Below are positions 24,201 through 32,500 of a stretch of 64,000 nucleotides of DNA, in pieces. The notes under the pieces are model-generated. The model ran no database searches, was not told the DNA's origin, and worked only from the letters and a program-made list of their open reading frames with translations. The position numbers were made by a program, and so were the translations under genes. The stretch's first letter is position 1. Each line of letters begins with the position of its first letter. The stretch covers positions 620,001 to 684,000 of the forward strand of contig QEOQ01000141.1 of NCBI GenBank assembly GCA_010279815.1, in the 5' to 3' direction. This DNA is from Brachionus plicatilis. Taxonomy: Eukaryota; Rotifera; Eurotatoria; Ploima; Brachionidae.

Positions 24201-26140
24201 AATAGACCAAATCGCCCTGCTAAATATGGATTAGATACAACTAATGATTCTCCATTATATTTACGATTTGATTTTGTCTTAACCATGACGCTACAAAATG
24301 GCGGAAGAAAAATGTCTTCTTCCGAAAAAAGATAGAGACGAGATCTTTCAAGCCTAGTCGGATCATATAAATCATAATCTGAATCTAGTTGTAGCTCTTT
24401 GGAAGCTGGTTTTACAGATACATTATATTTTAAAATAAATTCCATTCCCAGTATACAATCATAGGTCAGTTCCTCCATGACAAGAAATGTAACCAGGTAA
24501 GGGTCTTGATGAATTTTGACATATAATTGGACTTCCTCCACAACATCAATGAATGTCCCATCGCCTATTTGAATTCTAACAATCTTTTCCAAAGGAACTT
24601 TATTAATATCGTATCCCGAATCTTCGTAGGCATCCAGTACTGACTTCCGGATGAAATTTCTGCTAGCTCCGGTGTCCAAACAGTTGCTTAAGTTTTTACC
24701 AAAAATGGATATTGGAACTTCAATCAAATTGTTAGGATCCAATCTACAGGATACCGTTTTATGAACTCCAATTATATTATTTGTTTTATGGTCGCCCAAA
24801 GGCTCCAGAGAGTTATTTCCTTTGTGAGAAAAGGGGAATTTATGGAGACTAGAGTCGTATAAAGAATGAATATAAAGTTTGTTATTATTTATTTTAGAGC
24901 CAACATTTGCATCAAAGCAAGAATTTCTTTCTGATTCTAATTTTTGATTTTCCATTAAATCATTCAATTTTTTTCCTCCTTTCTGATTCGGGCAATTATA
25001 TTGGATATGCCCAATCTGGCTGCAAAGATAGCACCTTTTAGACAGAGCTAGTCTCTTATTTTGACTTCGCTCTGGTGACTGAAGTTGCCTTTTCCCACGC
25101 CATCGGCCCATACGAGATAATTTAGATTCTTCAGTCTTGCTTAGGCTTCCTTCATTTGTATCTCCATTTCTTAACTCACAATTCATGATTTTGTTGTTCA
25201 ATTTGCTTAACTGACTCATTATTTCACTAGCTACCTTTTCCAATTTATCCGCCACATCGAGAAAAGAATTTGTAGGCACGCTGATATTTTGCTTGGGTGT
25301 TTCAGTAGCCATCAAAAGTTTATCTTTGTTTTTAGATTCTCTTGGGGACTTTGCGCGGAACAATTGCTCTCGTTCATATTGCCTAGCATATTTAATTGCT
25401 TTCTCCAAATTTTCAGGTTGGCGCGACTTAACAAGCACTGCTAAATCATTAGGGAGTCCTCTAATGAAGTATTCCACATTAAGCATGTTGGCACATAGTG
25501 CATTTATGCCTTCGTACACGATCTGGATCAGTTCGACTACTCTTATCCCAAAATATTGGTAGGATTCATTAGGATCTTTTCTTAATTTATCGAGTTCCTC
25601 TCTCGGATCTTTTGATCTAAGATTCCCAAAAACATTTCTTAATTCTTTGATCACTTTTTCGCAGGTGTCAGTCTTGCCAAGAGGCAATTTTCGAATTAGG
25701 TTTTTAGCTCGACCCTCCAATAGACTCTTTAAAACAACTAATTTATAACCCTCATCGGTTACCCGATATGTCTGAGCTTGAAATCCTTCAAGCCATTGTT
25801 CCAAATCTTCATTTTCCTTGCCCGCAAATACTTTGGTCAAATTTATAGCGGGCTGTTGAATAAATGAATACTGTTCTCCAACCTTCGGTGTAGAATGCTC
25901 CTTTGTTGAGCCAATTTGGGAATTTGCTTTCGAAGCTGGTTCCCGAACTGGTTCAGGATTTCCACTTGAAGGTAAACGTGAACCCTTACGAGGACGTCCG
26001 ACTGTCCTAGTTTTGGGAAAATCAGTATTTACAGTTGGTCCGTCGGGGTTATTTTCATATTGTTCCTCCCACTGGGCACCAATTGTTGACGGACCATTAT
26101 CTTGTCCTATTAAACAAACTCTTCGTCCTTTTCCAGACAT
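21278..26140 (-). CDS. Gypsy Gag-Pol polyprotein (1620 aa, single ORF)
   Basis: A single frame encodes every replication function of the element. Gag capsid-like region: about residues 100-260. Zinc knuckle CX2CX4HX4C: 370-383. Aspartic protease DTGA: D489. Reverse transcriptase YLDD: 924-927. RNase H with TDAS and TDHES motifs: about 1085-1200. Integrase has an HHCC zinc finger and catalytic D1345, D1405 and E1441, the last pair with 35 residues between. A GPF-type C-terminal module (LLPKWQGPF) follows and there is no chromodomain. Gag and Pol are in one frame, so no frameshift separates them. The only plausible start is ATG 26140, which lies inside the 5' LTR: 19 codons are LTR-encoded and the frame then crosses the primer-binding site. 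The next in-frame Met falls after the capsid region. No internal stops are seen. Confidence 0.98.
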   Translation of the reverse strand: MSGKGRRVCLIGQDNGPSTIGAQWEEQYENNPDGPTVNTDFPKTRTVGRPRKGSRLPSSGNPEPVREPASKANSQIGSTKEHSTPKVGEQYSFIQQPAINLTKVFAGKENEDLEQWLEGFQAQTYRVTDEGYKLVVLKSLLEGRAKNLIRKLPLGKTDTCEKVIKELRNVFGNLRSKDPREELDKLRKDPNESYQYFGIRVVELIQIVYEGINALCANMLNVEYFIRGLPNDLAVLVKSRQPENLEKAIKYARQYEREQLFRAKSPRESKNKDKLLMATETPKQNISVPTNSFLDVADKLEKVASEIMSQLSKLNNKIMNCELRNGDTNEGSLSKTEESKLSRMGRWRGKRQLQSPERSQNKRLALSKRCYLCSQIGHIQYNCPNQKGGKKLNDLMENQKLESERNSCFDANVGSKINNNKLYIHSLYDSSLHKFPFSHKGNNSLEPLGDHKTNNIIGVHKTVSCRLDPNNLIEVPISIFGKNLSNCLDTGASRNFIRKSVLDAYEDSGYDINKVPLEKIVRIQIGDGTFIDVVEEVQLYVKIHQDPYLVTFLVMEELTYDCILGMEFILKYNVSVKPASKELQLDSDYDLYDPTRLERSRLYLFSEEDIFLPPFCSVMVKTKSNRKYNGESLVVSNPYLAGRFGLFTAKGIVTQEEIINVNVSNLSATTICLPRGTILSHLKRIKRNSCMIMAVGDLSGEVEMQMPSGPSKEVINNKLPEGINLDNNLSSYQMEMVKNLLICNQDLFSKTLVKPGVAKGITHSIETGKNLPASAPPRRVGLKEKKIIEDQVDEMLKMNVIQPSRSPWASPVVLVNKKDGSTRFCVDYRELNKATVRDVYPLPRIDDCLNSLGNAEYFSTLDLTSGYWQVPMTVEDRIKNAFVCHCGLYEFLVMPFGLTNAPATFQRYMDAAFGGLKWFCCLVYLDDIIIFSRSFEEHLKHMELVFDRIRKANLRVKGSKCAFFRKELVYLGHKVTPMGISPDRSKVAAITRIKTPNDKSSLKSFLGICGYYRKFIPNFSKLTNGLYELLKENTKFNWKIEHETIFKQLKEILSSEPILKHPNYDYPFKVQTDASDIGLGAVLCQVIGKNEHVIMYISRALTKAEKKWTVREKEALAIIWACEMFRPFLIGHKFIVETDHESLKWLMDAKGPARLVRWALRLSEFEFEIKFKKGYANRNCDGLSRLIHDNSADASDTGALFVMQNAIKSLKLDEEQKKDTYLLRIFEKIEHSEKNEWLENGRRYKEIEGKLFFCTNDEKNLLVIPKHLIPTVLEVYHNNVLAHVARDKLFGYLSSKYFWNGMYEDVSKWVKACLTCLKHKALQPKFHGFLEPVRTNAPFEVVGIDILGPLRKTTKGHKYVLVFIDYFTNWVEACALRNIEAKEVASKFYSNIITRHGCPRKIITDQGTQFTSSLFQRLCSEFHILKIQASSRHPQTNGKVERFNRFLSNALATKSRKDQKDWDEMLDDCLMAYRVTIQNTVQETPFYLLYGRDPVLPMDVTLGIGDISCKYHDIWEYKKKNLKRLRASHEAAQARQERKINNYKSRYDRKQKQVDFNIEDLVMIYWPVPKKGLTQKLLPKWQGPFKIVKKLSPLTYRIDKDGTSMSVHVQRLRKYEPFVE
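26064..26081 (-). promoter_or_regulatory. Primer-binding site
   Basis: Minus-strand TGGTGCCCAGTGGGAGG starts two nt after the 5' LTR. It begins with TGG, complementary to a tRNA CCA end. I cannot name the tRNA. It is translated as part of the gag-pol ORF (IGAQWEE). Confidence 0.7.
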
Positions 26141-26180
26141 AGATACAGATCAGAGATATATTTAAGAAATACCAATATAT

Positions 26181-26186
26181 TTTATT
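26181..26186 (-). promoter_or_regulatory. LTR poly(A) signal
   Basis: AATAAA on the minus strand lies 35-40 nt downstream of the LTR TATA box. It should be active in the 3' LTR copy. Confidence 0.6.
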
Positions 26187-26219
26187 AGAAAAACCACACA
26201 AAGCAACACAAAGAAAAGA

Positions 26220-26227
26220 TTTATATA
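26220..26227 (-). promoter_or_regulatory. LTR TATA box (U3 promoter)
   Basis: TATATAAA on the minus strand lies about 80 nt upstream of the gag-pol ATG. It leaves a short leader of roughly 50 nt if transcription starts about 30 nt downstream. Confidence 0.65.
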
Positions 26228-26345
26228 CAGATAAATTATATTGTAACCAGTGACAATTTAATCAAATTAACTAAACTTGGATACTTAATTAATGATTACT
26301 AAGGCAAACCAGAATATTAATTAGTCATTTATTCACACGTTAACA

Positions 26346-26463
26346 CTTGCTATTTTCCAAGATTTTGTTAGCTGGCCTAGCTCTAAAAATTTTAAAAAGT
26401 TGACTTATTTCTTAACCTATATAATCTTCTGAGTTGTTTAAATCATTTTTTAGTATTAAACAC
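26346..26463 (-). mobile_element. LINE B, upstream part (split by gypsy)
   Basis: On the minus strand the frame ends FLELGQLTKSWKIA right at the gypsy junction and resumes as SITMIPNKSSP at 20413. WKxA followed by xIPxxK is the canonical block before RT domain 1 of non-LTR elements. Only about 110 bp remain, then it meets the 3' tail of LINE A. An in-frame stop shows that it was already dead. Confidence 0.75.
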
Positions 26464-26495
26464 TATTATTATTATTATTATTATTATTATTTATT
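26464..26495. repeat. (ATT)n microsatellite, tail of LINE A
   Basis: About 10 ATT units. On the minus strand this is an (AAT)n tail following an AATAAA-like 3' end, as LINEs of the CR1/L2 type carry. Confidence 0.8.
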
Positions 26496-27565
26496 AGTTT
26501 AAAGCCCCATAGGCAAAATTACAAAAAATTACATTAAATTCGAGTTAAATTAAAAAGAAAGAAAGAAAATTGCACCAGTGTTATTAAGTAAAAAAAAGTT
26601 TACTCTCAAAAGATCAATTAAAATTTTATAAAAATAAAAGTAATCCAATTTTAGTTCCATATTGATTTTTATTTGCGAGCACACAAACTTAACCGAGTCA
26701 ACCAAGCCACGATTTTTATATAAAAATATATGATCAATTATGACTATTGAAGTCTTTGTGCTATATTCCATCGGATCAAAGTGTATCTTTTTCTCTAGGT
26801 TCTTGAGCTGTTCGCAATATGAGGTATTTTTTTGTTCAAAAGTCGAGTAATCCGAATGTAAAAATAGGAGTAACTCTCAACAGATTTTACTGTTTTTAAG
26901 CTGTTTCATAAAAAATATCTTGTGTTTCATATAAAGTTGTTCTACCGTTTCAAGACGTAGAGCCTCTAACATCGGTCTGAACCTGGCATATTTCTTTATG
27001 TCAAACATTCTCTTAATTAGTAAATTTTGCCTGATATCAAGTTCACCAAGTTTAGTTTCACCTACAAATACCAGGTCTAAGTGGTATCGAAAAATCGATT
27101 GACAAAATTGCTTGTATAGAAAACCAACTAATCCCGGTGGGGCGGCTTTTGGTTTACAGCCGAGGCCTTTTCTACTTTCTTCCATTTCTCTTCGACAAAA
27201 TTCACTATTGCCTATTGGAAGGCCTAAATATTCTACATTCTAATTTTGAGGTATTTCATAACCATTTAAGGTGAAATTTCTCATCATTATAGCTTTACCT
27301 TTTTGAAAGACTAAAGCCGCTGATTTCAAAGGATTGAAGTCAATTTTCCACCGCTGAGCATACTTGGAGCATTTGTCAAGTAAAGTTTGACAATGACTAA
27401 ACGAGGGTGCTTGGATCAAAAGATCATCACAGTAACGAATTACGGACAAGTTAGTCCCATTAATTGAGGCACCAATATTTAGCTCAGTACATTCAGTCAA
27501 TAATTCGTTGATGAAAAAATTAAACAAATAAGGAGAAAGAATGCCTCCTAAACACTATAAAATTT
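26496..27565 (-). mobile_element. LINE A, 5'-truncated reverse transcriptase and C-terminal region
   Basis: Minus-strand frame from about 27560: GGILSPYLFNFFINELL (RT block 5-like), then the catalytic box RYCDDLL (YCDD instead of YADD), then a thumb region with YLGLPIG. The frame 27527-26877 is open except for one TAG at 27240-27242; the downstream part (about 120 codons) stays in frame. The 3' UTR runs from 26876 to the (AAT)n tail. It is younger than LINE B, which is shattered. Everything upstream of RT block 5 is missing, the usual 5' truncation. Confidence 0.82.
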
Positions 27566-27572
27566 CATTGGC

Positions 27573-27610
27573 ATTTTCGGTACTTAAATCTATTTTCGGT
27601 ACTTAAATCT
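27573..27610. repeat. Perfect 19-bp tandem duplication at the LINE A 5' junction
   Basis: The unit attttcggtacttaaatct occurs twice head to tail (27573-27591, 27592-27610), immediately beyond the truncated 5' end of LINE A. Confidence 0.8.
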
Positions 27611-28559
27611 AGCGATCAAGTAAGTAGCCAATTTAGTTTAAAAAAAAAATTCTGTTGAAGTAAAAGGCTGTGTGTACTGTTAATATTAGAAAAAGTTTAT
27701 TTTTAGATAGAGATGGGTTTCATCAAGTTTGAAAAATGAAGCCAGTTTTCCACATATTTGAAGTGTCTGTTGGTCTTTGAATTATTCGATCTTAGAAGAA
27801 CAAAATGGTTTCAACAGTATATTCATATTAGTTATATTTGAATAAATTAAAAATTTTTTCAGTAAAATTTGGTTTAGCTTTCAAAAGTGAGTATTTTATG
27901 ATTTAAATAGTTAGCTGTCAATAATTCAGTTTTAAATTCAAATTTTCAGTTAAAAAAATTAATTTACTAAATTTTACTAAATTATAAATTTTTTCAAAAA
28001 TATTTTCTAATTTCCTAAATAAACAAATCTTAAAATAATCACGCATTAAGCATAAAATTATTAATCTTAAATATAAATATTTAAATGATTTTAGTTCAGC
28101 TTGGGATCGATTCATGAACAAAAACGCCCTTGCACCTAGTTCTATATTGAGATCCCTCAACAAAATGTTTATTATATTCATGCTTAGAGGATCATGATGA
28201 TCTATTTACCATTTTATTTTTTGGTGAATTTTTATGCTTATCTCCTTACTCAAATTAATTATATATTTGTATTATTTTTGAATTTATATATCTCTTTTGA
28301 ATTCGACACATTAGTGACTATTCAAGAAGCATGTGCTTCAAAAATTTATATAATCAAGGATGTAATAAGATGTGAGAGAGAAGAAGAACAGGCCAAAGAA
28401 CTGAGAAGGATATTTGACACGAAGGACCGAAGCACAATTTCAAAGAAAACTTTTGAAAAGCTAAAATTCTGAAAACAATATTTTTTTACTTAATTTACTT
28501 TGTCCTTATATTTTTATTCTTTTATACTCATCAAATATCTTTTGACTTCTTTTTTTTTT
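27611..28559. other. Region between LINE A and a LINE-type tail
   Basis: No gene is recognised. A plus-strand frame ending at 28472 (about 58 codons, rich in Glu, Lys and Arg, ...EEEQAKELRRIFDTKDRS...) is more protein-like than its surroundings. It may be the last codons of the element whose tail follows. Confidence 0.35.
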
Positions 28560-28672
28560 TATTTAGACTTGTCTATTATGTAAACACTGCACGCTTTATT
28601 TTACAGTGTGCTATCGTTGGCCGAGCAACGGTATTAAATTTTAAATAAATAAATAAATAAATAAATAAAAAT
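28560..28672 (+). mobile_element. LINE-type 3' end with (AAATA/AATA)n tail
   Basis: A GC-richer segment with a short hairpin (gttggccgagcaac) is followed by a run of aaat units at about 28640-28672. A similar end lies on the opposite strand at 51341-51420. Confidence 0.55.
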
Positions 28673-29079
28673 ATCTCTTTTTATAGCTTTCTCAAACAAT
28701 GGATACAAAAAATAATTGTCCAGTCCTTATTTTTAATTTTTTTAAATATTTTACGGTATTTAATTTTTGTTCATTTTTTTAGGTTCAAATTATTCAATTT
28801 AAATCAATCTAATTATATACATTTAAAACTTTCTTCTATTTAGATTGATACGTTTGTCTGAATTGCTTTCCATAAAATTTTTCAATTAAATTGTTTATGT
28901 CACAAAATTAGATTGTGACTAGTTCTATTACATTCAATTTTTTAATTTAGAATAATTACTAAGCAAACTTAAAAATGCAATTTATTTTCGACATTGTTTA
29001 GAAGTGTGTAAACAAATATTTTTCTTCATTTAGTAAAATGTTTATTTTTTCAAACTTTTCTTGTTGAAAAAATTCTTTT

Positions 29080-29550
29080 TTGATTCATTTATTTATAATT
29101 AAATGGTTCAATATTCTAAGAATACTTGAAATCTATTTGTATGCAAATTTCAATTTAAGTTCTTTATTTCAAATCAATCGTTTGAGAAAAATAAATTTTA
29201 ATAAAAATTTCACAATCCATTTGATTTTGGCACATTGGTTTCAAAAAATCATAGCGCTATCTCGTTTGTTTAGAAAATATTATTTTTTGTCTCTTTTATC
29301 AAAAAAATTTTCAATTTCTGTTCTTATTTCGACAAAATTGCGTGACTATTTTGCCTTTTTTTTTATAAAAATTAAGTTAACTTTTTTTACCTTTTATTGT
29401 GTAATATTGCCAATGTCTCGAGTTATATTCAAATATTGCAAATCAAAAAAAAATCAATATAATTATTTCCACCTTAAGAAGAATTTTCAATTATTTGTTC
29501 TTATTTTGTTGTTTCATTTTAATCAAGATGCTAAAAACCGTTCCAATTAG
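29080..29550 (+). other. Long AT-rich ORF of doubtful coding status (156 codons)
   Basis: A 156-codon open frame starting MIHLFIIKWFNILR is unexpectedly long for DNA this AT-rich. It is dominated by F, I, L, K, N and S with several hydrophobic runs. No domain, splice partner, promoter or poly(A) context was found. It may be chance, a decayed gene or a membrane peptide; I favour chance. Confidence 0.2.
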
Positions 29551-32500
29551 AGGAGATTGTTTTATCAAATATATTAATGTCATCAAGTTCCATCAATATT
29601 CTTTTAATTAATTTTTTCACTTGAAAATAGAATTAAATAATTCATTTATTTAAATGATTAATTTTAAACACTCTATTTAAATAAAATTTTTATTAACTTA
29701 AATATTTTCAGTGCCTTTAATTAAATTTTATTTGACCAAAAATTAAACTTTCATTTTTGATTTTTTTTTTCCTAATCTTGGAATTTTAGACTCTAACTTT
29801 TCTTTGATCGTTGTATTTTTTAGGGTATTAGTTATAAATTAAAATAGTTAAGTTGGCGGAAGCGAAAATTCAAGATAGCTAGGTAACTAAAATAAACTTA
29901 GTATTATTTTCTTAAGTCATTTTTCATGGTGCTTCTCCATGTGAACGTGTTTTCAAAATAATTGCCATTTTTTTTCTCATTTATTCCTATCGATAAAAAA
30001 ATCAATATACTTATTTCCATTAAACAAAATTAAAAATTGTTCTCATTCGTTTTCTCTCTAGAAACTACAGTTTGATTAAAATAAAACGTTTGTTGCAAAA
30101 TTTGAGAAGAAAATGAGAATTTTTTAAAGTTTGAAAATTGCTTTATATAAATGTTAAATAAATAACCCGAATAATAAAAAAGCAGTGTTTGTTAGAATCG
30201 ACGACAGATTGGAATATTTCAATCTTCAGGATTCAAAATTATTATATTAGGTATCATTGATGGGGGGTTCGATCTCAATATTATATGTTCAATAATTTAG
30301 GAATTTATCGATTTTTTCTCCAGCTTTCAGAACTATCATTGATGCTTTTTAATCACAAAAGATCAAGAATTATATTCCATTTTTGCAGAATGCCTACAGC
30401 AATACACAAGCTTCAGCCAAATCCTATCTAAATACATTTCTTTCCATAAATTTATTGATTATGTTTACATTTTTTTATTTTTCAAATTTAATTTTTAATT
30501 TTTAATAAAACTGCTTTGATTTAGATTTAATTGAGGTTTAAACGAGTGCGATCGAACGTAAAAGAAAATTTTCAAATTTTGCTATTAATCAAATTTTTTT
30601 TGTTTTGTTTTATTATATGAAAAAAGAAGGTTTTTTATTAGTTTATTTTTTACAAAAACCACATTCATTTTGGCCAAATATTGAGTATTTGTCAAATAAG
30701 TATAATTGGCGTTGAATTACGACAATTGAAAAAAAAAATTTGATTTAAAGAAGGTTATAATTTAAATCGCTTACTAATAATGACTTGAAGAACAAAAAAA
30801 TGCTTTCCGGTAATTTTTTGTTTAAATAGTTATTTGGCAAAAATTTTGCCGCATGAATAGAATAATAATTTTAAAATAAAAAAAGCTCTTGAAAATGTTA
30901 TTATTTTCAATTTAAAAAAAATCGATGGTAACTTCTAAGTACTAAAAAGCTGGTCTTTGTGAGCAAATCACTACAAGGAGCATCTTTATTGAACAAAAAT
31001 CATATCTATTAAAAATTAAATTTAAAAATGATTGCCTTAAGCGATCAATAAGTTGTTAATTCATCTCAAGCTTTTTCAATAAAAAAATACATTTGGCACA
31101 TTATGAAATTTTCATTTGAAAAAAAATAAAAGTATGATAAATAATTTTACTTAGATAGCATCATACTAATATGACTACAATTAAAATAAGATTTAAAATC
31201 TCCCGGGTCTAAAGGAAAATTATTTTAGACTTTAAAATTAATCATAGTTTTAGGCACAAGAGATAGCAGAAGTATTTTTTTTTAATTATTCAACTGCCGA
31301 CGAAAGCAAATTTTCAAAAATCTAAAAATGTAAATTTAAATAAAAAAAGCAACAAATTGAACCAAAGGGTATGAATGTGATAAGGCTTTGACGTTTTTAA
31401 TGAAGCTAAACTAAACATATAGCCTAAAAATACATTCCGTGAGTGAATGCTTGTGAGTGATTGTAAAATAGCTAGCTATTTTAATAATGTGTTGCATAAT
31501 AAATTTCAAATGTAATCAATTTATAAAATAAAGGTTGAATTATATAGAATATTTGTGTTGAATCTTGTAAGCCACACAATTTAAAGTAAATAATATCTTA
31601 TCAAAGTTGTTATTTATCGAACTTTATTTGTTTATGCTGCTTAAAATGATACTTTGGTTGGATGAAGAAAAGATCTTTAATTTTTAAAGAATTTTTCGAC
31701 TAATTCAATAAAATTTCACCAAAAATAAGCCTTTTAGAAATGAAATATTACAAATACTAATTGGTTTAGAAAATATTTGTTCCTTCAATTTATCTTTTTC
31801 ACAATTTACTGAAACCCATGAATATTTTTTTTGGTAAATAATTTAATTTAGAGTAATTGATTATTAAACTTGTAAATTAAATTTGAGAGAAAATTGATTG
31901 TTCATGGTTTGGAAAGATTCTTTTTAAACAAGGAATTCCGAACTGAAATAATTTCATTTTTAAAAAGTAAAGAGTTTATTTAGAAAAAATAATTTGTTAG
32001 TTTAAAAGCGGTGCTTCATTTTGTGGAAAAGAATTATAGCTTTTGTGTATTTAAAAGTTACCGGGCCTTGTTATTTATTTTCTTTTGTTAAAAAGAATGC
32101 AGTGAATTGATGCAATTTAAATGAAACATTTTAATTTAATTGAATTTTTCAATAAATTTTTGAAGAATTATTAAATTATTTTCGCTTAATTTAGATTTAT
32201 TTTAAACAATAGTTTAAATGTCAAAATAGTGATTTGAGTTTTTTAGTATTTTTTTAAATTTTGTTTTTAAAAATATTCCCAAAATTAATTGAGTTTTTTT
32301 AAAGGCAAAGAATTCTATTCTTTTTTTTTTTGATGTTTTGTTTAGAAATAAAAAATTGATTTTTAAACTTAAAAAAATTCAATTCCAAAATGCTTTGGCC
32401 AGTTTTATTTTAATTTTTTCGATTCAATTATCGAAAAATTAATGATGACTTAATGTAATATATAATAAATTGGTTCTGTATGGATAAAATATAGTCAATA

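Larger units (their letters stand above)
20414..26345 (-). mobile_element. Complete Ty3/gypsy LTR retrotransposon, 5932 bp
   Basis: It has two 262-bp LTRs, identical as far as I can read, TG...CA ends, a 5-bp target duplication (CTTGC), a primer-binding site, a polypurine tract and one uninterrupted 1620-codon gag-pol ORF on the minus strand. Domain order is Gag, zinc knuckle, protease, RT, RNase H, integrase, which is Ty3/gypsy order. No envelope ORF is present. LTR identity and the intact ORF mean a recent, possibly still active insertion. It landed inside LINE B. Confidence 0.98.
26084..26345 (-). repeat. 5' LTR of the gypsy element
   Basis: 262 bp, containing a minus-strand TATA box, the AATAAA signal and the gag-pol start codon (26140). 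It ends TGTTAACG / CGTCAACA in element orientation. Confidence 0.97.

Noticed and set aside
25293..25562. 89-codon plus-strand frame within gypsy gag
   Set aside because: Antisense of the gag coding region; no independent evidence.
30255..30285. B-box-like ggttcgatctc suggesting a tRNA gene
   Set aside because: No A box at the right distance and no cloverleaf could be drawn.
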